A DNA stretch of 64,000 nucleotides, taken from assembly GCA_036583965.1 (NCBI GenBank), contig JAZBQD010000013.1:5992144-6056143 (forward strand), written 5' to 3'. A program made the position numbers and the translations under genes. A model generated the notes under the pieces. That model searched no databases. It saw only the letters and a program-made list of their open reading frames with translations, and was not told where the DNA came from. Below, in pieces: positions 12,301 to 24,300 of this stretch. Each line of letters starts with the position of its first letter. Positions within the stretch are counted from its first letter, which is position 1. Source of the stretch: Prunella strophiata (Eukaryota; Chordata; Aves; Passeriformes; Prunellidae).

Positions 12301-15300
12301 ATTTAGAGTAGCTCATAAAATGTCATTTTTCTTCTCACCAAAGTGAGACACAATGTCCAGAGGCAAACAATAAAGCACAAAAAAGCAAATGGCTACTTAC
12401 AACTGTGATTTGTTTGTGTTGGGTCCTGAATTTGCCATACTAAGAACACCACGTCCTGTGTGGGACAAATTGGGCTTGAATTCATCTTTGAAAGGTTTTC
12501 CCCAGTAAGATTCTCCTCCTTAAAAAAAAAAAAAAAAGAAAAAAAAGATAGAAAAATAATGTTTGTTTTCATTAGTTTCCCACTGTGTGTTGCAACAGGC
12601 ACTGACATTAAATTCAAGGTTTCCAGCACTTGCAGTCACTGTGTGTTAATACATTGTTACCTCACCCCTATCACTGGGCCAGTATTTGAGCACGACCTTG
12701 AAATCTGGTGTTTGCAACTGGCAGCACATTGCTGTGCCCTCACACTATCAGCTGCAACAGACCACACTTTATCAACAGCTTTATGTATCCTGTGCTGAAG
12801 AACAGTCAAGGATTTAATTTTTTTCCTCCTGGTCCACCATAAATTTTCTCTTTTGAGACATTAAATCTTTAAAATTGGCTTCATGACAAAACACAGAGCA
12901 AAGAGTTACCAGTTTAATTGCACTCTGGATATAGCACTGCTTCTGGAAATAAAATATAATGGAGATGAAACACATTCATAGAATCAACTAAGAATAGGAG
13001 CCATAAGCTCAAATGCTTAATCCCAGACTAAACAATGAAGAGTGATGATACATAGTGCTCCAAATTAAAAGGCAAAAATTAGATATTTGGACAAGATACC
13101 TGGATGATGTGAACAGTTATATGCAGTGAAGGTAAAGAATGATAAAATTGCACAAACCCCAGCCCCAGCCCCCCAAAACTTGATTTCTTTTCTGTGACTG
13201 TGGACAGAGAGAGGGTCTGTGAGAGGTCTCCTCCTGGCTGTCATTTTTACATTATTTATGACAGATCTGACATTTTCATTTGCACTTTCCTCCAGGATCA
13301 TTCTTAATAAGAAAAACGAAGGCTGAGATGAGTCATAGTTTTACAGTCAAATCCATAATCTTGTCTGACAAACCATGAAAAAATATTTCACCTTAGGACA
13401 GTATTAAAAATAAAACAAACAAAACTATCCAAACAGGCAGCAAGACTTGTCCATCTGCAGAACTGGCTCAAGAGCCCTCCAAAGTAAGTGCATCACTGGA
13501 GAAGCAGCAGATCAGGGAGGGATCTGAAGTGCTCCACAGCCTTGTGCACACATAGCACAGAAAGCAATTTGATAATATGGCTGCACACAGAAGCAGTAAA
13601 TAAAAACAAGGAATTAATCAAGCTCCTACTGAAAATCTTACCCAAAAAATCACAAGAGTGCATTAAATGAGGAAAGAGTTTCAGATGATACCATGAAAAC
13701 AAAGCATCACATATGGACAGATGCAAGTGGAACTAAGTCAGAAATTCTGGAAGAAGCTGACCCACTTAAAAACCCAATTAATCATATTCAAAAGACCTAT
13801 TAATAGAGTTGAGTGTTGCCTGCTCTGCAGTTTGACAAGAGGTGACAAAAGGGGACAAAGCCTGTAGGGATTTTCTGTAATCAGGAGTACAGCAGTGGTT
13901 ACTTCAGCAACCTCTGGCTATTGAATACTTTAAGATCAGCTAAATTACATCAGCTTGATCCCATATGCCAATATTTTCCAGGGGTGGGTGACAGGGATAT
14001 GGTGCAGCTGCAGGCAGCTCTAGAGGAGTTTGTGCTGTCTGGAGTTTTCAGAGGATAGAGAACATGAGCACAGTCTGTTGAGATGGGACACAGCAGCAAG
14101 TGGCCAAACCTGTGAGCCTGCTACACCTTTCATGTGCTTCCAGCTGATGTTGAAATTACAGCCAAGATGCTGAAAGACAATGGAATCAAGCCTGAAGCCT
14201 TCACTGGTCAGAAAAATAATTCAAAAGGAAAGAGAAAAATTGTGAATGACAGAGAGACTCTCTCTTTCTGGCACTGCAAACAACCAGACCCAAGAGCTTG
14301 CAGACAGGAGCAATGAGCCATGATCTTTAGGTTTTGGAATATTTATTTTTGTATCATTTCATTTCAGATCATGCACTGCAGGTCAGAATTAATCTCATAT
14401 GTATGAAAGCTAAGTTTGGTTCATTCCTGTTCTCTGGAAATAAGCACTAATATTTTAGCAGATAGTTCCAGCCCCTGCTCTGTCTGCCATACAGCTGTTT
14501 CCAAGGCTAATTCTGTCTGCCTGGGAGCTGCAGCAGGAGCAGGGAATGGCCTGTGCAGCATTTGCCTAAAAGGCCAGACGTCCTGTGAAGGACATAACTG
14601 AAGTGTCTGTGGAGACCTGGCAGCACAGACTGGCAAAGGGCAGTGGAGACACTGCAAAGGCACTCAGCAGAGCAGGCATGGCTTGGGGGTTTTATTGTTG
14701 CTTTGGTTTGGTTTTTTAAAATAATTTAAAGGGAATGCTTTTTTTTTTTTTTCTTTTTCAAGGAAAACCCCAAAGTATTCTCCTTAAATTAAAAATAGCC
14801 TGAATGTGCTTTTCATCAAACTCCAGCTAACCTCTGGAATTGTTCCAGGCTTCAAGTATCTGCTTGAAGCAGGACTAGACAGAACGAGTCATAAGATGGC
14901 AAATTACATCTATACATTTTTTTAATTACTGAAACCCAGCATGACTTTCTCTGTGAAGATTAAGTACAGACCCCTCATCAGTCTAGGGCCATGGCAGCAC
15001 TAGTGCCTTATGCTCAGCTGGAACAGGGATTTTACATTCTTACCTTTTACTCTCCACATGAGAGATCAATCTAAACTTGGGAAAAGCACTCAGGTTCCAA
15101 ACCTACTAATAATTATGAGGTGTTTGTATGTATCTAGCAGATTTTACTGTGTTTATTCTCAACACAGTTGGGAGGTGTGGCTGTACATTTTCTGAAAGCA
15201 GAATGGATGCAGACAGAGAAGGTGGGAGCATGGCAGTGTCTGGCTCCAGCCTTTTTAAGTTACACTCCCTGTACGTGCCACAAAGAGAGGAGGCTCCTCC

Positions 15301-18300
15301 TGACACTCCCCAAATCTTCCTCAGAGTGCACACAGATCTCTGCTGGCTATATTTGGAGTCAAGATGATGCAAACTCCTCACCCCAGTGCTGATGCACCAG
15401 CCTACAAGCAAAGCCCACGGAAAACAAGAATTGACTCCGGGTGTTGCATTCACAGCTGGCAGCACTGCCTGTCACTTCACCTCCCTCTCAGCTTATCTTC
15501 CATCCAAGTGGAGCTGTGTGCCTACTGGACTTGCAAATGTTTCTGAGATCCTATTACAAAAGTGCTGGGAAAGAATTCTGTGGGTTTCTGTGCTAAAAAT
15601 CAGTTCACATGGCAGCAGCCATGGCCCCAGCCACTGGCTGGATTGGTGTTGGGAATAATTACAGCCTGAACATGGGAATCTCCTGCTTGCACAAAGCTGG
15701 AAATGTACTTGGGATCAGCCACAGAAACACAGTGCCATTCAAAAGCATTTAACCTGTACAGTGTCAATGCCTTCAGGAGTCAGAAAGAGTTTTTGTACAA
15801 TTCTGTAAAATAAAAATCACATTCCTACTCAGATACACATGATTCAAAGCTGCAGGAAAGCTGGGAGACAATTCCATGCATTCTCCTTTTTAAAAAAATT
15901 CTCTTAAATTAAAGATGTGTTTAACTCATTCTCACACAGAGATGAATTGAAACAGACCATACAGCTCTTAGAAAAGAACATTAATAATTTCTGTGGCTAT
16001 CCAGAGTAGCAAGATATATTTAGCTTGTACTGGAGCATGGTTAGTTATTCAGTCTTGTATCTGCATCCTGTGCTGATAGTAAACAGGTGAACAGATCTAA
16101 ACTGACATCTGAAGCAGTCACACATCAGCAACTACACAGAAAAAAAGCCACATTTTCAGATTGTCTTTTGAATTAAACCAGATAACACTTTGGTAGTCTT
16201 TGTTCCTACTAAAAGCATGTAAAAAGATTTTTGAGGTACAATCACAGAATTTGTGCAACTTTCTTGCAAAGAGCTGAGAGATGCATCTAAAGCTTCAGAA
16301 ATGTAGCATTCCAAAAGCCAGGTGTGGGCTGGGAATCATCATTCATGACAGTTGTGTTTTTAAATAAATCCTTCCTTTTTCTGGCTTAAAAATTGCTAAG
16401 CAGTGGTAAGGAAGTAGGAGGGTTCTGATTCACAAAAATGATGGCTTACTTTCTGTAATTTTCTTCTTGTCATTTGGAACAACGAGGCACATAATAACAT
16501 CTGACACTTCTGTAGAGCTTTCCAAGTGAGATTCTGGAATCATTTTGCAAATATGAAAGCCTTAGCTCAGGCAGTAAGTGCTTCTCTCCTTTCAGATAAG
16601 AGGACATGGTACTCAACCCCACAAACCCAAGAGTGGATCTGCAGAGGGACTGCAGATTAAAAGCAGTATATTCTAGATAAAAAGGTCTTGCTCCTGTCCT
16701 TTTGCTGAGCTTCAATCATGCAAGAAAAGGGGCTCTAAAACTGGTACAGTTTAGGAACTTGCCATCTTAGGAAATCACATTGCATTGATCAAGTTTGTCC
16801 AGAGTCCTTTGCTACTGACATTTCACAGGAGCTCTTCTTGCTCCAAACAAAATGTAATTCCCATCTACCAGTAGTATTTCATCCTGGACTTTTACAGCTA
16901 TAATGTGCCTCCTTTGTGCCCTCCTGGATTCATAAATCACAGGCTGATTCATAAGACCTTCCAACAGGTTGCAAGAAAGAGTAGCTGAAAAAAGCCTGTG
17001 CTGCTTTGAAAATGTGATGCTTTGCATATAGTTTTCCCTTTTTCATACAAAAGGGTTAGCATATTAAACCTATTTTTTTCTACATGCAAATTTTCTTCTA
17101 TTATTTGGAACACTGAAAATACAGAGCAGCTGCTCCACTTGCACGACCGTGAGTTAGAATTACTCACAGTGTTCAACCCCTTACATGTTATGAACAGCAG
17201 GAAAAGAAATACATCACAAATCTAAAATTCATTTTCAAATAATTAATCATTACAAAGAATGACCATGACTCAGCTTATTGCTCTGAATACTGCCTCTATG
17301 GGTGGTTATTTTGTTAGAGAAGAAATAAGCTGCTGTACCACAATAAAATTTCTCCCAGTAGTCTTATGAAACATAAAGGTGAAGGCTCTAGGAAAATGAG
17401 TCTGGTACTCCAAATCAGTCTCATCCTTGCAGGACTGTGTATCTGACTGCTCTGGCAGTGCAGGCCTGACAGCTGGGCTAAGGTAAAACTCTATTTCCCA
17501 CTCTTTTCTCAGGGTGGCATCTCAACTCCCAGATTCCATAATGCTAATTTCCACCCTTCTCCATTCCAAGGTTAACAGCTGAGTACCAGGAATTAGCTGT
17601 CCTTCACGTGTCTGCTGGGTCACATTCACTTTTACAACAGCCCAAAAGAGACTCAGAAAGGACATACTGGGGAGCTGAAGTAACAAACAATAAAGCAAGG
17701 CTCAGGGCTGCTTCCAGAGAGAACAGTTCAGCTGGAGCAGCCTTGGGAGAGGACAGTCAGTGACAACCAGCTTGGCATTTACCTCTGTGAACTGTTTCCA
17801 AAACACAAGCACACTTAATCCAGGTGAGCCAAAGCACAGTTACAGTCTGTGTATGTATGACAAGTAACCTTCTGTCATGTTGTACTAATTGTGCCCAAAT
17901 CCACCCAGGAGATGAACAGTCCTGGGCTTAGTTAGAAATGGAGTGGGTGATCATCTCAGCATCTGGGGGCTGCAACCATAAACCTGACACCCTGACACAT
18001 GGGAGGAATGTCAGATGACAGAAACCAAATGGTGGGAAGATATTCAAACAAGTCTGTTCTAGTTCCTGAACTAATGAACAGGAATAATTAAATAACTAGA
18101 AGAAGAATATATAGAGGCTTAATGCATCTTGCATGTATCAGTTTAGAAAAGGTTTTTTCTTTTTCAAAAAAACAAACAAAAAGGCCAAATCTCTTAGCTA
18201 GAAATCATCAGTTGAAGCAGAAGGTTCTGTGTGAATGAGGAAACAAAGCATGTTCTTTTTGTTCTGAAGTCTTCCTACGAAAGGCTCTAATAGAAACAGT

Positions 18301-21300
18301 TTATAATATTGACATTTAAAGGGTAACCTCCAAATAGTCCTCCCTATTGCCAATTGAAATATCTGGGAAGAAAGCCCTGTTCTATTCTCATATGCTTCTC
18401 TGATATTACAGAAGTCAAGTTATTTACTTCTAAAGCCATTTAATCTTACAGACTTTTTTTAGATTTCAAAGGTGCATATTTTTTTTTTTCCCTTCTAAGA
18501 AGCAGTGAGTCAAAAAAATACTGAAATCCCTTCCAGCAGAAGACATAAAAAAAGGGAATTTATCCTGCAAATAACAAACAGGCCACAGGCAAAAATGGTA
18601 CAAAGTACTGAATCCCAGTGCTTTACTCCAAAGCTTTCCTAAAGTGAATGCCTGTGATCACATTAATAATGCACAAACGAATGGACCAACATTTTTACAG
18701 CATGGGAGCCCAGGAGAGCATCAGTCCCATCTGCCCTGTTAGAGCAGTGCTGCTGAGCTGAACCCTCCTCTGGCTGCCCTGCTGCCAAGGGAACATCAAA
18801 CCTCAGGTCTGGCCACCTTCTTACAGCTCGACACACACAAGTGGAATTTCTGCCTCACAGTCAAGTGCCCTGGAATCTATTCAGTAGTCAGGAACAAATC
18901 CTGACAGACTACTTGCACTCTGTGAACTGTCTAAGCAGCTTCACTGAAGTATTAAACACAAAGGCATGACAGTTCAAGAGCAATCTACAGCCCACCAGGC
19001 TCCTCATTTAGATTTTCTTGTGATATTATCATATTCAACAAGCGATTAGGTAAAGACATATAAAATTCAACTGTCTTCAAAAAATAAAAGCCATTCAGGT
19101 GCAAAGAAGACATTTGCACCTTTTGGACTCTACAATAATTGCAGCCAGTCTCTAAAAATCTGCAAGACTCATGTCTATTTGAGTGCACACTGTTCATTTC
19201 ATTAGAGCTTTAATAGTCCTGACAGATGTTTGCGAGACATCTCGCCTGCGATATACTCATCTTTAATTAAGAATGACAAGGAGGAAAACAAGATGGAAAA
19301 TACTAGAGGTCATTAGACTCCTTTTTTAAGTGAAAGAATATATGTAGGAGGATTTTCATCCTATGTGCTTATTAGCATTTCACTTCCTACTGGCAAAACC
19401 AGTGGAGCTGAGCCTTGCCCTTCAGTGCAGCAGTCCTCTGCCTCTGTTAACTCTGCTGTCTTACAGCACTTCTGCCATTTGCACAAATAGAAGCAGGAAT
19501 GACACCAGCAAGTTAATTTTCATTCCACAGCAGGATCTGAACTCCACCCTGCAAGGGTTGGAGGTGTCTGAGTCAACCTATTAAATCTCTCCTGTCGCCT
19601 GACACCTCTTTAATTTCTATTTCAAAAGATGTTCCTAATTATGTCTTTCGGGATTTGAACCAAAACTTTCCATATAAAAAAATCAAATCACATTTGACAG
19701 TCCAAGCATAGATGGTAACAATTCTTGTTAATGGGTTTTTGCCATCAAAACACTGAAACTTTAACTAGTCTCAAATCCTGCAACTGTTGATTATCACATA
19801 CACTACAAGAAAAGTTGTTGGGCAACTCACACTAATGTAATTCACATAGTAAATAGAGTATTCAAGCAGGCAAGGAGATAGGGATGCTGGTGACAAGTGG
19901 GCAGATAGAAGGTGCAGGAGGAAAATGAGCAAATTTACAGCAGTGACCAGAGGTATTACATGACCTATCTCCTGTGGTGGGCAATGCTGTGACACCCTTC
20001 AGCTGCTCTGCCTCCTGACCATTCCTGCTATGACTCTTCCCAGATGTCCAACCAAGGGAGAAAGAACAAGCAGAAGAATTCTGTAGCAGTGATCCCCAAA
20101 AGTTAGAAAAAGAGCAGCTTGGGCATTACAAGGCAGCTAGCTGGGAGAACAGATGGTGTCTGGCCAATCACCAATTCCAAGGCAGGTCTCAAGTATTTCA
20201 TTAACACTGAATTTGAAAGCAACTTTGCATGAATGTGTTTCTTCCTTTATTCTTTGCCCTGGAAGACCAGCTGTAAAATCATTATAATTTTCATTTATTT
20301 ATTTTCTGAAGGAAAAAGGAAGCAAAAACTGCAAGAATTCTGCATGGAAGAGTGCCCAAGCTTTAGACTGAGAATATATTGGATGAAATTTTGAACACAG
20401 TCAAGATGGTCATAAAAATATATCCAGGAAACCTCTGTTTTAAAGTAAACACAATGTCCTACTTATCATAATTTAGAGAATTTTAATTTAAAATTGTCTG
20501 GAAGTAAATGTTAACAACACAGCCCATGAAGTGAGAACAACTTACTTGATTCAAACTCAACCTTACCTGTTCCTGTTCCAGTTGGATCACCTCCTTGGAT
20601 CTACAGAATTAAAATTAAATCAGTGTTACATATACATCTGTGTGAAAGACATTAAATACAAACCATAAAAGCCAATTGTGCTCAATTTTCTGCCTTCTAT
20701 ATTGTGTCATGTTGACAAGTCAGCAACAAGGACATCATTACTTCTTATTTGGAGCTTATTATCAGCTGGCTGTCACCCCTGACATTGCTTAGCCATAAGC
20801 AGAATGGCAGTTTTATAAAAATAATAGGTCTTTTATGGGTAAATAGGGAAAATAACTAATCTCAAATTGGTTAACCAGATCATCCTTTTTATTATGTGCT
20901 GAATCAGAACCTGCTTTTTAACAGATGATGCAGTGCTTTTGGAACTGAAAAGGCTTTACATTTTGCTATCAACCCTCCACATGATGGCAAGGCAAGAAAA
21001 GGGGGAATATGGAATATTTTTTGTATCTGAATCTGTATCCTACTCACTTACCCCAATAGCAAAAATTCTGATGTGAAACTAATCTTTCAGTAACAAAACA
21101 GTGTATTAATCACTGTACATGCAGGATCTACAGAAATAATATTCTATGCTTTAATGCCAGTGGAAGGAGCGTGACATGATCAGTTTCAAAGTAATAGCAC
21201 ACAAGCACAATTTTAGTTGTGAACTTAACTATGAACTGAGATACACAGTGCTGTCAAAAGAAAAAAAGCTTTTTGTAGGATGACAGGACAGAATGTAACA

Positions 21301-24300
21301 TCCAGTGATGTTCCTTGTGAGATGTGCTCTGCCTTCAGGATCAGGTTGTTCACTCTTCTGAAAGGAAGTTACAGGGCAACTACAATATCCTAAGCTGCCT
21401 GGACTGTAACTCTGTAAATAAAGATCTTTGACTACCAAAGACACAGTTCAGGAGCACAAGGTGCTCTTTAACTCCTTTACAAGGAAGCCTGGGCACCCAG
21501 TGCTGGAGCACACTGGGAAAGGATGACCTGATAATATCCAAGTACCACCACAACCTGAAACAGAAATTCAGATGTTTGCTAAAGTTTCATCTGAATGGGA
21601 TTTCAACAGGCCACAGTATTACTTATCCAAATTAGCATTTCCCTCTCTCTCCTTCTGTTCATTAAGCACCCACCCACATCTTGGGGAAGATAACAAGAGC
21701 CAAGGCAATGACTCTTCAAGGCTTTGTTTGGAATGGCAGCAAATGCAGTGCTGAATGCAGAGATGCTCTGAGTGACAATGTTAGTCAGAGACAATTGTTA
21801 GCAACACCCATAAGTACACACAGCATAGGTTAGGACAACCCTCATTCTGATGGTATATTTAATACACTTCTATTGCAAGTTGTCATGCATGGAACCACCT
21901 AAACCTGAGATAAGTTAAATATATGGGATATTTTGAGTACATCACATATTGTGCATTACACAGGAGTTTTTTAATACTCACCACAAAATTCCGAATTGAT
22001 CGGTGAAAAATCGTTCCATCGTAGTAGTTCTTCTTGCACAACTTGATAAAGTTTTCACACGTTCGGGGTGTCTGAAAGATAACAGGAAGTTTTAATTAAG
22101 TACAACCTTTAAACAATCATTACAGTGGTTACAAGAATCACTTTCCCACTTGTGCCTTACAAAGAAACAAAGGTGCAGGACTCAAAGAGGACAGAGGCTC
22201 TGTTTACAGGAAAAGGCCTGTAATATACCTTCCTTTAAGGTACACTGGAGAGACACACCCTGTGTTAAATACATTAAACCCAGACCTTCCAATTAGCACA
22301 AAGAAGTGTTGAACATTAGCTCAGATAATGGAGTTCCCAGTAGACATCTTGATGGTGAACACAGGTAAGCTCAGAGACTTGCAAGTAACTGAGTTCCAGC
22401 AGCACATCACAGTCCTGTTCCAAAGGGGGGTTTCTAGCACTGAAAAATGTTAATTTATCAGAGTAAGGAAGAACCTCACTTCTCTGCTCCACTATTTCAA
22501 AGTGAGCACATTGAAGCTAACTGGGAGAGAAGCATTTGGTCCTCTTCACCACTTGGAAGTAACAATGGGACTGACTCAAGTCACTGGAACACAGGAAAAA
22601 TAGAAAAAACCCAAATTGTTTTCAAAACTCTAAATAAAAGAAAAAAATTGCTAAATATATTGCCAACTTCTAATTCACTTTTACAGTGCAATTTAAAGTT
22701 ATTTAGTAAGTTTATGAGCCATGGTATTTAAACAGTAAACAAAAAACTTCTGAAAAGCTTTACTTCTACAGGAGATTCTCCTACAGATTCAATGTTCATA
22801 GTAAATGTGATTTTTTTTTTCCATTTGAATTCAACATATATGCTTTAAAATAATATTTGTACTTAATCTTTCTAGTAAAATTCAACCCCTGAGGAATCAC
22901 TTGTGAAGCACATGTTTCCTTTATAAGACAATATCATAACAGCATTGATCCTAGTGTTTTGCTATTAGTTATTACTTGTGGGAAATGTCAGTAAGGATAA
23001 AAATAAGTTAAAAAATTTCTTTATGAATCAGAAATGGAATCAGCAGCTTTTAGCCCAAGGCACTTTATGTCATGAGAGCCAAGCACTCTTTGGAGAGAGA
23101 GACATAGTTAATAAGTTCTCAAGGGGGAATACAGCAACCTATAATTAATTTTTCACAAAAAATGAAACCAGGCAAAAGACTGAGTCCCCTAGGAATGGAC
23201 ACCAAATAATTTTAAATTTGCACAAAGTTGATAACCCAAAACAGATTTCCTATTTATTTTCAAAACATGACTTGTAAAATATACATCAAAAAAACTGGCT
23301 CTAGTAATGTATTTTTTATGCAGGACCTGTGCTGATCCTTCTCTCTAAATGGATTTCTAGCTATTATGCCCTTTCCCAGAAATAAGCTTTTTAAATGCAA
23401 CTTCAGAAATAATTAGTATATATGGAATAGTCATTTCACTGCAAGGTTTTCTTTAAGTAATTGCCACCAAATTGGTTCCCATGGTCACCTCATGCATCAC
23501 AGAGATACATTTGGCAGGTAAACAGCTCCTTAGCAACATTACCACTACCTTTTATAGTGCTGTTTAGTAGACATAAATAAGAAGGTTTGCATTCAATCAG
23601 TAATAAACCCCAGTTTCAGTCATGCAGCAGATCTAGAATATCTGGCTCAGATTATCTGATTTATTCAAAGCAGTTAATTTTCTTGCCAAATCTCACACTG
23701 CCAAGCACATTTCAGGGATTTTTTAAAGCAGCATCCTGTCCAAAGCAGGAGAAAAAGGCTCGAGGTTGATGGGGAAGGTGCAGATCCTCAGTAATGAAGT
23801 TGTGTTCTGCACTGACCGTACAAACAAGGCCAGTCTTTGAAGCCTTTGTTTCCAACTACAAAGACTGATGACATATAAATACACATAAACAAACCTGACT
23901 TTGTTATTTGATCTAAGATCTTGTGGCAGATGTCAGACTCCCATTCTCTGAATGCAAAGCTGTCTCCTTCTTCAGAAACTTCCTGCACAGCACTTGCCTC
24001 ACACCATTTCTGAAGGAGGAGGGGATGGTCAAGGCACCTGGAAATGCAGGAGCTAACACTGGTGTCTTGTTCTCTCACCACTGACTGTGTGCTCCAGGCT
24101 CTCTTTTTAGTTCTGGCTGGTTTTGTCTTAAACTGGCCTCAACACCAACAGCTAATTTCCCCCTCTTTATCCCTTTTACATTAAGCAGGAAATTACTTAA
24201 ATTATTTTATTCTGCTGACTATGACTTAGACCTACAGGTAAGGAAGCCAAGGGAAAAATGCCACCATGTTAACCTGATCTGAAATCCACCAACAGAAAAC

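Larger units (their letters stand above)
12519..20566 (-). other. Intron 14 (8.0 kb)
   Basis: Long AT-rich intron. It ends at the exon 15 acceptor behind a very long T tract. It also holds a T14 run at 14739-14752 and two stretches with conserved-element style at 19200-19280 and 19585-19660, the first with a perfect inverted repeat. No mobile element is confidently recognised. Confidence 0.7.

Noticed and set aside
12970..12990. Sequence CATAGAATC resembling the 3' tail repeat of CR1 LINEs.
   Set aside because: It is a single unit without the adjoining CR1 3' region, so it is indistinguishable from chance.
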